A stretch of DNA of 64,000 nucleotides, taken from Natronosalvus vescus (GTDB lineage Archaea; Halobacteriota; Halobacteria; Halobacteriales; Natrialbaceae). The first letter of the stretch is position 1. Each line of letters starts with the position of its first letter. Shown here one piece after another: positions 1 through 7,415 of the stretch. The position numbers were made by a program, and so were the translations under genes. The notes beneath the pieces are model-generated. The model was not told the origin of the DNA. It saw only the letters and a program-made list of their open reading frames with translations, and did not search any database. Location of the stretch: contig NZ_CP099546.1 in assembly GCF_023973145.1 (NCBI RefSeq), positions 248,001 to 312,000 on the forward strand, read 5' to 3'.

Positions 1-720
1 CAGAGCCTCTCGGAGGTGACGTGGGCCAGCCGAAAAGCCCGCGAGATTCACGAGGAGTACCAGTCGAAACTGCGCAAGACCGACGTCGACACGGCTAGAA
101 AGCACCGCAAACAGGCGTTCGCCCGGCTGGCCGACATCGTCGAACAGGTCGGGGACGAACTGCTGTACATCAACCAGTCGCGCAACGACCTGCGCGACCT
201 CCCCGAGATCAACCCCGAGGAGCCGACGATCGTCGTCGCCGGCTACCCGAACGTCGGGAAGTCCTCGTTCGTCAACGACGTGACCAACGCGCGCGGGGAG
301 ACCGCTTCCTATCCCTTTACGACCAGGGGGATCGGACTGGGCCACTTCACCCGCGATCACATCCGTCACCAGATCGTCGACACGCCGGGGCTGCTCGACC
401 GCCCGCCACAGGATCGCAACGAGATCGAATCCCAGGCCGTCAGCGCCCTCGAGCACCTCGGCGACTGCATCCTCGTCCTCGTCGACGCGAGCGAGGAGTG
501 TGGCTACCCGCTGGCCGACCAGCTCGAGTTGCGCGACGCCGTCGCCGACCAGTTCGGCGACATCCCGGTGCTCACCGTGTGTAACAAGGCCGATCGCTCG
601 CGAGACGTCGAGGCCGACTACTACATGAGCATCGAAACCGGCGAGGGCGTCGAAGAGGTGCTCCAGGCTGCCATCGACGTCATCGATTTCCAGCCGGAGT
701 TGCCGTCTCGAGACCGTTAG
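1..720 (+). CDS. NOG1-family GTPase, 5' end outside the window
   Basis: The reading frame is open from base 1, so the true start lies upstream and the GTG at 16 is internal. All core G motifs are visible: G1 GYPNVGKSS at about 241-267, G3 DTPGLL at about 379-396, and G4 NKAD at about 583-594. The helical region before the G domain (YQSKLRK, HRKQAFARLADIVEQ) is what NOG1 homologues carry. In the family, NOG1/Obg-type GTPases bind pre-ribosomal large-subunit particles and assist 60S/50S maturation in the cytoplasm. The protein ends soon after the G domain (LPSRDR, stop at 718-720), as archaeal NOG1 does, without the long C-terminal extension of the eukaryotic protein. Family assignment is firm; the role is inferred from homology. 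Confidence 0.92.
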   Translation, partial: QSLSEVTWASRKAREIHEEYQSKLRKTDVDTARKHRKQAFARLADIVEQVGDELLYINQSRNDLRDLPEINPEEPTIVVAGYPNVGKSSFVNDVTNARGETASYPFTTRGIGLGHFTRDHIRHQIVDTPGLLDRPPQDRNEIESQAVSALEHLGDCILVLVDASEECGYPLADQLELRDAVADQFGDIPVLTVCNKADRSRDVEADYYMSIETGEGVEEVLQAAIDVIDFQPELPSRDR

Positions 721-744
721 CGCACGTTTTCTCTTCCCGGATGA

Positions 745-1559
745 TCAGGCATCGGTCTCGGTATCGGCCTCGGCCTCGTCCTCGTCCTCGGAGACGATCC
801 GAACCACCACCTCGTCGGTGCCCCAGCCAGCGTCCACGGTGACGCGAACGGTCTCGTCGACGTCGTCCTCGTCGGCGAGTTCCTCGAACGATAGGGCGGT
901 CGCGTTCTCGCCGTCCGCATCCGTCGTTCCCGCTGTTCGCGTGAGGCTGATCTCCTCGCGGGTGTCATCGGGGATCGAATACGTGACGTCCACGCCGTCT
1001 TGAACCGGATCGGTGCCCATCGTCAGCGTCAGGTTCGCCTCGCTGGCGGCGACGGCACACTCACCGTCCTCGCACGTCGCCGGCGGCTGATCGGCCAGCC
1101 AGAAGGCCTCCCGGTGGGCGAACTCGAGCGTCGAGCGGGCGCCGTCGAGGGTGGCGACGAGCCGGTGTGGGCCGGGCTCGATGGTGCGATCGATCGTGAC
1201 CTCGAAGACGGCTCCTTCGCGCCAGTGGTCGCCGTCGACGACAGTTCGATCGGTGATGGCACCGTCGGAGACGTACTACCCGTCGAGCAGGACGTCGAGT
1301 GCGTCCGGCTCGAGGGTCGTTTTGCCGACGCTTTTCACGTACAGGGTGACGGTTTCGGTGTCGCCGTCGTAGGTCGCTCCAGACTCTGGATCGTTGATGA
1401 TCGTCAGGTCGGTCTCGAGGCTGCCTGCTCGCGCTCGTTCTCGTCGTCGATCGCCTGCGCGTACAGGCCGGCTTCGGTGACTAGCACCCCGGCGGCGATG
1501 GTCGCCGCGCTCACGACGGCGAGAAAGAGGATCAGGTGGGTGATCGAGATGCGGGCCAT
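745..1559 (-). pseudogene. Broken archaellum stator-type gene (FlaG domain)
   Basis: Read from the ATG at 1559, the start MARISITHLILFLAVVSAAT is a typical FlaG N-terminus with one hydrophobic segment. That frame runs into a stop (TGA) after about 49 codons. A +1 shift near 1415-1440 restores the FlaG-like continuation ETDLTIINDP, then YDGDTETVTLYVKSVGKTTL. This second frame is cut by an in-frame TAG at 1276-1278, where FlaG proteins normally read DGEYVS (here DG-stop-YVSDG). Downstream the frame stays open to the stop at 745 with an acidic tail. FlaG (ArlG) normally forms part of the archaellum stator at the cell envelope. No other archaellum gene is nearby. One frameshift plus one nonsense codon argue for decay; assembly error is the alternative. 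Confidence 0.75.
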
Positions 1560-1876
1560 TGGGTCTCGCTCGAGTTGCTGTGTCGGGTGGCCCTCGTGTC
1601 GCCCGTTGTCGTCGTATCGATCCCGTGAGACGACATCTGGCGCTCGAGGGTCAGGACTGCGCTCGAGACACTAGCCGAACGGGGGCGGGATAATCCTACC
1701 TGCCAATCGCGTCTCACGCTCACATGTGGCATCCACGGCGACGATCGCCTCGGAATCCGGCGCTCGAGAAACCCGCCCGACGACCGCCCGATACGTCCGT
1801 CGATGTACGTTCGGGGCACCCAGTCCCCAGAAAGGCGCAGATGCATTGAACTACCGCCCGACCACAACATCCGGCT

Positions 1877-3223
1877 ATGGTGCAGTACAAATCGAAGATG
1901 GTCGAGCGGATCCACCTCCCCGAGCGCGCCGAACGCGAGCACGCGCTCGAGGCCGCCGGCTACAACGTCTTCAATCTCGACGCCGAGGACGTCTTTATCG
2001 ATCTCCTGACCGACAGCGGCACTGGCACGATGAGCGAGGCACAGTGGGCGGCGCTGATCCGCGGCGACGAGTCCTACGCCGGCTCGAAGAGTTTCGCCCG
2101 ACTCGAGTCCTCCGTCGACGACGTCATGGGCTTCCCACACGTGATCCCCGCCCACCAGGGTCGCGGGGCCGAGAACGTCCTCTACGGGACGCTGCTCGAG
2201 GCGGGCGACGTCGCGTTGAACAACACCCACTTCGACACGACGCGGGCGCACGTGGCGAACCAGGGCGCCGACCCGGTCGACTGTCCGATCCCCGACGCGG
2301 CCGATCCGAGCGCTGACGGGGACTTCAAGGGCAACTTCTCGATCGAACGCGGCTGGGAAATCGTCGAAGAGGTTGGTGCTGACCGGATTCCCGTCGTGAT
2401 TCAGACGATTACGAACAACTCGACGGCGGGCCAGCCCGTCAGTGTCGAAAACACCCGGCGGGTCGCCGCGTTCGCCGACGAAATCAACGCGACGTTCGTC
2501 ATCGACGCCTGCCGGTTCGCCGAGAACGCCTACTTCGTCACCGAACGCGAGGACACCTACGCCGACGCCACCGTCGCCGCAGTCGCCCGCGAACAACTCG
2601 GCTACGCCGATGCGCTCGTGATGAGCGGCAAGAAAGACGGCCTCGTGAACGTGGGCGGCTTCGTCGCCACCGACGACGAGCGTATTGCCGACCGTTGCCG
2701 GCAGCGGGCGATCCTCTACGAGGGGTTCCCCACCTACGGTGGGATGGCCGGCCGCGACATGGAGGCGTTGGCGGTCGGCCTCCGCGAAGCCGTCGAGGTC
2801 GAGTACGTCCGCGACCGGATCGAACAGATCCGCACCCTCGCCAGCCTGCTCGAGGATCGAGGCGTCCCCGTCTACACGCCGACGGGCGGCCACGCGGTCT
2901 ACCTCGACGCCGAGGCGTGTTTCCCGCACCTCCCCCCGAGTGCGTTCCCGGGGCAGGTACTCGTCTGTGAACTCTACCGCGAGGGCGCCGTCCGCGGGGT
3001 CGAACTCGGGAGCTTCGCCTTCCCCGGAACGGATCGTCCGGAGCTGGTTCGCTTGGCCGTGCCCCGACGCACCTACCACCGCGAGCACTTCGAACACGTC
3101 GCCGACACTGCCGCGGCAGTGCTCGAGCGAGCCGAGGAGGTCTCGGGTCTCGAGATCCAGACCGAACCGGAGGTGCCCGAACTGCGGCACTTCACGGCCG
3201 AACTCGAGCCGGTCTCGAGCTAA
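1877..3223 (+). CDS. tnaA: Tryptophanase (tryptophan indole-lyase), PLP enzyme
   Basis: The 448-residue product fits tryptophanase along its whole length. Tryptophanase splits L-tryptophan into indole, pyruvate and ammonia with pyridoxal phosphate. The conserved N-terminal stretch around GYNVFNLDAEDVFIDLLTDS and the block AHQGRGAENVL are family hallmarks. The PLP lysine lies in MSGKKDGLVNVGG, the second Lys being residue 253, matching SAKKD in the E. coli enzyme. FIDACRFAENA supplies the Asp that contacts the pyridine nitrogen and the Arg of the active site. Tyrosine phenol-lyase is a close relative and cannot be excluded on motifs alone. The gene stands alone between a broken flaG and a convergent small gene, with no tnaB-like permease beside it. 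Confidence 0.88.
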   Translation: MVQYKSKMVERIHLPERAEREHALEAAGYNVFNLDAEDVFIDLLTDSGTGTMSEAQWAALIRGDESYAGSKSFARLESSVDDVMGFPHVIPAHQGRGAENVLYGTLLEAGDVALNNTHFDTTRAHVANQGADPVDCPIPDAADPSADGDFKGNFSIERGWEIVEEVGADRIPVVIQTITNNSTAGQPVSVENTRRVAAFADEINATFVIDACRFAENAYFVTEREDTYADATVAAVAREQLGYADALVMSGKKDGLVNVGGFVATDDERIADRCRQRAILYEGFPTYGGMAGRDMEALAVGLREAVEVEYVRDRIEQIRTLASLLEDRGVPVYTPTGGHAVYLDAEACFPHLPPSAFPGQVLVCELYREGAVRGVELGSFAFPGTDRPELVRLAVPRRTYHREHFEHVADTAAAVLERAEEVSGLEIQTEPEVPELRHFTAELEPVSS

Positions 3224-3303
3224 CTCGGTTCCCCTGTTTTACGGGCATACTACACTCTCTAAAGTATTAAACTTCAAAAACCATAGCTTCGATTTACGGC
3301 CGG

Positions 3304-3678
3304 TCAGTCGCCGATGACGCCTTTCGCTCGAGTACGGATCGAGGATTTCGGCCCCGGTTCGGGCTCCGTGCCGCCAAAGCGCTGTTTGGCGGTCGCGGCG
3401 AGGCCGGCGCCCTCACCCTTCGGCTCGCCCTCGAGTTGGGCGAGCACCCAGTCAGGAACCGACTCCCGGAGTTCTTCGCGCTTTTCGGCTCGAAGGGTAC
3501 TGTACTTGCGGAGCGCGAGGCCCACACCGAGGAACAGCGCGGCGTCGAGCAGTTCGCGACGGAATCGCGTTCGGTCGTTGCGGACGGCCAGTGCCTTGAG
3601 CAGCGAGACGGTACCGATCCCGAGGTAGAGCCACGAGCTACGCCCGGGGTCGCCGGTGAGGAGCTGTCTGAAATCCAT
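3304..3678 (-). CDS. Small conserved haloarchaeal protein with a hydrophobic N-terminal region
   Basis: I start this at the ATG at 3678 (MDFRQLLTGDPGRSSWLYLG), because the residues upstream in the same frame have no coding character. The product is 124 residues. The first half has two moderately hydrophobic segments (SWLYLGIGTVSLLKALAV and LLDAALFLGVGLAL) that could be one hairpin in the membrane. The second half is charged and ends in a basic tail (RTRAKGVIGD). I do not recognise a domain. It is convergent with tnaA and lies downstream of the GNAT gene on the same strand. Confidence 0.6.
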   Translation of the reverse strand: MDFRQLLTGDPGRSSWLYLGIGTVSLLKALAVRNDRTRFRRELLDAALFLGVGLALRKYSTLRAEKREELRESVPDWVLAQLEGEPKGEGAGLAATAKQRFGGTEPEPGPKSSIRTRAKGVIGD

Positions 3679-3771
3679 GACGAAGCCACGTACCACGTTC
3701 GTCGGTATAAAACCGGTACCGAGCTCTCCACTCGTGAGGGTCGCTTCTCTCACCACTCCAGTGGGGGCCGC

Positions 3772-4284
3772 TCAGGCGGACACCGAGTCGTCCTCGAGTC
3801 GCTTACGTCCTCGACATCGCCCCTCCGCGAGCGGTTCGATCTCGAACCCGAGCGATCGGTAAAACGGTCGTACACCGACGTCGAAATTCGCGGTCAGTGC
3901 GCCCTCCCGTTCGAGTGCGGCCTCCAGCAGCGCGGTTCCGACACCGCGTCCGCGAGCGCGCTTCCGGACGGCGATTGCATGGACGTGGCTCCCCTGGTCG
4001 TCGTCTCGAGCGTTCCTCCGTGCCGAGGCTGCGGTGTCGTCCTCGTCGGCGCTCGAGTCCCCTGCAGTCGTCGTCGGCTGGTCGGGGGGCTCGAGGACGA
4101 TCACGCCGACGATGGCTCGTCGCGTCTCCCCCGACCCAGTCGGCCGTTCCTCGGTCGCGACGAGAACGTCATCGGCGTCGATGCGCGCCTCGACGTTCCC
4201 TACCTCGAGCATGGCCCCGTCGACGATCCGCCTGATCTCGAGGGCGTCCTCGGGCGAAGCGACACGAACCCGTCGGCCGGTCAC
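3772..4284 (-). CDS. GNAT-family N-acetyltransferase
   Basis: The acetyl-CoA binding motif A is clear in VRKRARGRGVGTALLEAA, followed by the typical C-terminal motif FYRSLGFEIE. I chose the GTG at 4284 because it overlaps the stop of the upstream redoxin gene (GTGA at 4281-4284) and gives VTGRRVRVASPEDALEIRRI, a normal GNAT start; the same frame extended upstream is arginine-rich shadow sequence. The middle contains an acidic, Ala/Thr/Asp-rich insertion (GDSSADEDDTAASARRNARD), probably a disordered loop. GNAT enzymes move an acetyl group from acetyl-CoA to an amine; the acceptor is unknown. It is translationally coupled to the redoxin gene. Confidence 0.82.
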   Translation of the reverse strand: MTGRRVRVASPEDALEIRRIVDGAMLEVGNVEARIDADDVLVATEERPTGSGETRRAIVGVIVLEPPDQPTTTAGDSSADEDDTAASARRNARDDDQGSHVHAIAVRKRARGRGVGTALLEAALEREGALTANFDVGVRPFYRSLGFEIEPLAEGRCRGRKRLEDDSVSA

Positions 4285-4847
4285 GGCTGCCCCTCGTCGT
4301 CGTGGCGGCTTTGCTGGCACGCCTCGACGGCCGCGAGTAGGTCGTCGACGGTGGGTCGATCCCACCGGGACTGGCCGTGGTGTTCGTAGACGGTCTCGAG
4401 GGCACCCGAGTCCCGGACGTCGAGGACGAGGGCGGCGGGCATCCGTCCGAGGAGATCCGAGTGCTGGCCGAGGGAGCCCAACCGAACGTGCTGGTCGACG
4501 GCGTCACCCGCGTTCGCCTCCGGGTCGGCACAGATCGGATAGGGGAGTTCGTAGGCGTCTTGCCACTGCTCGACGCGTTCGCGTGGCTCCGGGACGATCG
4601 AGACGACCTGAGCGCTCCGGGCCACGAACTCGTCGTAGCGGTCGGCGACGGCTCGCACCTGTCGCCGACAGTTGCCACAGTGGTGGTCGCGGTGGAACAG
4701 GACGACGATGGCGTCGTAGGCGGGCGTCTCCTTGCCGGTCGTCGTCGGGTCGGGCGGCGTGACCGTTTCGGCGACGCCGCGCAGCCGGAGTGGATCGGGG
4801 CCGGGGCCGACGTTTTCCAGGGCGAGGTCGAGGAGGGTCGTTGACAT
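4281..4847 (-). CDS. Peroxiredoxin / AhpC-TSA-like thioredoxin-fold protein
   Basis: This 188-residue protein starts at the ATG at 4847 (MSTTLLDLALENVGPG). The thioredoxin-fold core YDAIVVLFHRDHHCGNCRRQ carries a CxxC pair (Cys57, Cys60), and the later segments VVSIVPEPRERVEQW and LPYPICADPEANAGD follow the redoxin pattern of an extruded helix and a cis-Pro-containing strand. Such proteins reduce peroxides or exchange disulfides in the cytoplasm; no signal peptide is present. The stop overlaps the start of the GNAT gene. It is transcribed divergently from the metallopeptidase gene at 4944, with a 96-bp shared promoter region between them. The redoxin fold is well supported; the exact substrate is not. 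Confidence 0.8.
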   Translation of the reverse strand: MSTTLLDLALENVGPGPDPLRLRGVAETVTPPDPTTTGKETPAYDAIVVLFHRDHHCGNCRRQVRAVADRYDEFVARSAQVVSIVPEPRERVEQWQDAYELPYPICADPEANAGDAVDQHVRLGSLGQHSDLLGRMPAALVLDVRDSGALETVYEHHGQSRWDRPTVDDLLAAVEACQQSRHDDEGQP

Positions 4848-4943
4848 GGCCCCGCCTACACCCTCCTCGGTGAAAACGCTCCGGTTGGTTCGTTTCGAGC
4901 GGAAGCCAGAAGAGACTTGGACACTCACGACTGATGATCGGTC

Positions 4944-7142
4944 GTGACAGGCCGGGTTCTCGCTGTCGTCCTCGCAGTCGTAATGCTCACCAGCGTACCG
5001 GTGAGCGCCGGAGCGACGGCGTTCGGGTCGAACGATCTCACCCTCGAGGGGCCTGCCGAGCCTCGACAGGACGGATTCGCCCTCGAGCCGACAGCACCCG
5101 GGACGATCGACCGCACTGCTCCCAGCACGACCGCACTGATGGGAGTCGACCCTGCCGAGAGCGGACTCAGCGACGACGCCGAACTCATCCGTGAGTCGTT
5201 CGTCCTCCACCAGCGCCCCGACCGACCCGGTGAGTACGAGGCCGTCGTCACCTACGACGTGCCGGAACCGGTGACGCGGCTGTCGGTGACTCCCGAGTCC
5301 AGGGTGACCGTCCTCGAGGCGACCGGCTTCGAACAGACCTCCGATGGGGCCTACGAGTGGCACGAACCCGACGAAGCCGATGACGGTGAGGGTGACGGCC
5401 ACACCCTCGAGTTACACCTTCGTGTCGAGGCGAACCAGACGAACGAGGGGCGTCACGCCCACGACGCACCGCTTCGATCCGGCGACTCGAACGAGATACG
5501 CGGCCACGACCACAAGGGTGGTCTCACGTTCGCCGAGACCGGCGAGTGGGGAATCGTCAGCCTCCCACAGCTCAGGGTCGGCTGGAGCCAGCGTTCCCTC
5601 GTCGGAACCACTCGATCGGTGACGGTCGACGGGCCGGGCGCTGCTGGAACCAACGTGGCCTATTTCGGCGCACAGACGACCCACGAACGGACGGTTGCTG
5701 GCGAAACGATCCGGCTCGTCGTCCCCGAGGCTGCCGACCTCAGGGAGTCCCCCGAGGCGATACTGGATTCGCTCACGTACGCCAGCGAGGAGCTGCGAAT
5801 CGGCGGGCGCAACGAGGAGGTGTTCGTCGTCGCCGCCCCGGCGGGCGATGTCGAGTGGGGAGCAAACGGCATCCAGTACGGCCCGAGCGACGCCTGGGTG
5901 AACGCCGACGCCCGACTCGACGTGGCGGGGAACGTCTGGATCCACGAGTACGTCCACACCCGCCAGGACTACGCCAGGGCTGGCCTCGACCGGGAGAGTA
6001 CCTGGCTGCTCGAGGCCCAGGCGGAGTACTACGCGGCGTCGCTCACGTACGAGCAGGGCCACATCTCCTACCGGACGTTCCGCCGGTTCCTCGAGGAAGG
6101 CCAGGAGTCACCCTACGCCGAGGGGATCCTCGCCGATCCGTCGACGTGGAACGATCCGCTCACCGACTACGTGAAGGGGCCGCTCGTCTACGGCGCGATC
6201 GATCGCGAACTGCACCTCGAGACCGACGGTGAGCACTCCATGGCGGCCGTCTTCCGTGATCTCAACCGTCACGACGGCGAACTCACCGAATCTGCCTGGC
6301 TCGGCGCGCTCGAGGACGCCGGCGGGGCCGACGTACGGGCAATGGCGGAGACCTACACGCGGACGGACGCCGTTCCCGACTCGTGGTACGCGCTCGAACA
6401 TCGGGCGGCCTTCGGCCAGTCCACGCCCGCCATCGACAGCGCCCTCGCCGAGACCGAGCCGATCAGGGTCGACGGCCTGCTCGGGAGCGAGACACTCGAG
6501 CAGCCACGGCCGGTGCTCGTCGGCGAGACCGTCACGTTCCCCGTCGCGGTCGACAACCGCGGGGATCGTGACGGGCCGTACTGGGCGACCGTCCAGGTCG
6601 ACGGAACGGTCGTCGACGGCACGACTGGCCGCCTCGAGGCCGGCGAATCGACCGTCGAATCGCTCGGCTGGACGCCCGAGAAGCCAGGTCGGTACACGCT
6701 CCACGTCGGTGACCAGCCGATCCGCGTCGACGTCCTCAGGCCGGCGTCGCTGACGGTGACGTCCCTCGAGGCAGTGCCCGACCGCGTCGAGTCCGGCGAG
6801 TCGGTAACGGTGACGGCAACCGTCGAGAACCAGGCGACCCGCGTCGGGCAGGAGACGCTCGAGTTCCGGACGGGATCGGGAACGGTCGGCGAGGAGACGG
6901 TGACGCTCGCTCCCGGCGAGTCGACGACCGTCGAGACGACGGTTTCCTTCGACGCTCGAGGCAGCCACGAGGTCGCGGTGGGCGAGCAGCGAATGACCGT
7001 CACCGTCGAGGGGAGCCTCGAGTCACAGGCCGGCAACGCCGTAGACTCGATCCCCGGCTTCGGCGTCGGGGCGGCGGCCGCCGCGGTCGTGCTGTCTCTC
7101 GTCGTGATCGGTCGCTTCACCTCGGGTCGTTCGCGTCGCTGA
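4944..7142 (+). CDS. Secreted, membrane-anchored M61-like metallopeptidase with CARDB-like repeats and PGF-CTERM tail
   Basis: The 732-residue protein starts at a GTG with a Sec signal (VLAVVLAVVMLTSVPVSAGA). A catalytic zinc site is visible as HEYVHTRQDY around residue 335, with the likely third ligand in WLLEAQAEYYAAS about 24 residues on; the spacing resembles the M61 glycyl-aminopeptidase group. Residues about 515-700 hold two beta-sandwich repeats rich in Gly/Glu/Ser/Thr (GETVTFPVAVDNRGDRDG, GESVTVTATVENQA), which look like CARDB domains. The C-terminus is IPGFGVGAAAAAVVLSLVVI followed by basic residues, the PGF-CTERM arrangement that archaeosortase A processes before lipid attachment. 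It should act on the outer cell surface. Substrate unknown. Confidence 0.82.
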   Translation: MTGRVLAVVLAVVMLTSVPVSAGATAFGSNDLTLEGPAEPRQDGFALEPTAPGTIDRTAPSTTALMGVDPAESGLSDDAELIRESFVLHQRPDRPGEYEAVVTYDVPEPVTRLSVTPESRVTVLEATGFEQTSDGAYEWHEPDEADDGEGDGHTLELHLRVEANQTNEGRHAHDAPLRSGDSNEIRGHDHKGGLTFAETGEWGIVSLPQLRVGWSQRSLVGTTRSVTVDGPGAAGTNVAYFGAQTTHERTVAGETIRLVVPEAADLRESPEAILDSLTYASEELRIGGRNEEVFVVAAPAGDVEWGANGIQYGPSDAWVNADARLDVAGNVWIHEYVHTRQDYARAGLDRESTWLLEAQAEYYAASLTYEQGHISYRTFRRFLEEGQESPYAEGILADPSTWNDPLTDYVKGPLVYGAIDRELHLETDGEHSMAAVFRDLNRHDGELTESAWLGALEDAGGADVRAMAETYTRTDAVPDSWYALEHRAAFGQSTPAIDSALAETEPIRVDGLLGSETLEQPRPVLVGETVTFPVAVDNRGDRDGPYWATVQVDGTVVDGTTGRLEAGESTVESLGWTPEKPGRYTLHVGDQPIRVDVLRPASLTVTSLEAVPDRVESGESVTVTATVENQATRVGQETLEFRTGSGTVGEETVTLAPGESTTVETTVSFDARGSHEVAVGEQRMTVTVEGSLESQAGNAVDSIPGFGVGAAAAAVVLSLVVIGRFTSGRSRR

Positions 7143-7291
7143 TCTGTTTGCGCCCGGGGTCTGGTATCGAATTCGCGAATAGGCCCCTCGATACGGCTTC
7201 TCGATCGCAATCTGGCAAATATTCCCTGTCCCGTTCCCGACCCACTCATCGAACGATGGGATTTTGCTGCTGGGGCCGACAGTATGCTGGC

Positions 7292-7411
7292 ATGAACGAT
7301 CGTGCAGTCGACGGAACGAACGAGAACGTCGCTTCTTCGTGGGTATGCGACCGACGAGCGGCCCTCGAGTGCACACACGAGTACCCGCTACCAGCACCGG
7401 GCGGGCGCTGA
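7292..7411 (+). CDS. Possible 39-residue leader ORF before polC
   Basis: An ATG at 7292 opens 39 codons (starting MNDRAVDGTNENVASSW) and stops 4 nt before the polC ATG at 7416. An AT-rich stretch (GGATTTT, about 7259-7266) lies 27-29 nt upstream of the ATG, where a TATA box for a leaderless message would be expected. The peptide has no recognisable domain. It could be a real leader peptide translationally linked to polC, or chance. I rate it low because the stop does not overlap the polC start as in the island cases. Confidence 0.25.
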   Translation: MNDRAVDGTNENVASSWVCDRRAALECTHEYPLPAPGGR

Positions 7412-7415
7412 TACC

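Noticed and set aside
1532-3190. Long minus-strand frame of 552 codons opposite tryptophanase
   Set aside because: It is the mirror of a well-conserved plus-strand gene in GC-rich DNA; its translation has no domain and is Val/Asp/Gly/Arg-rich.
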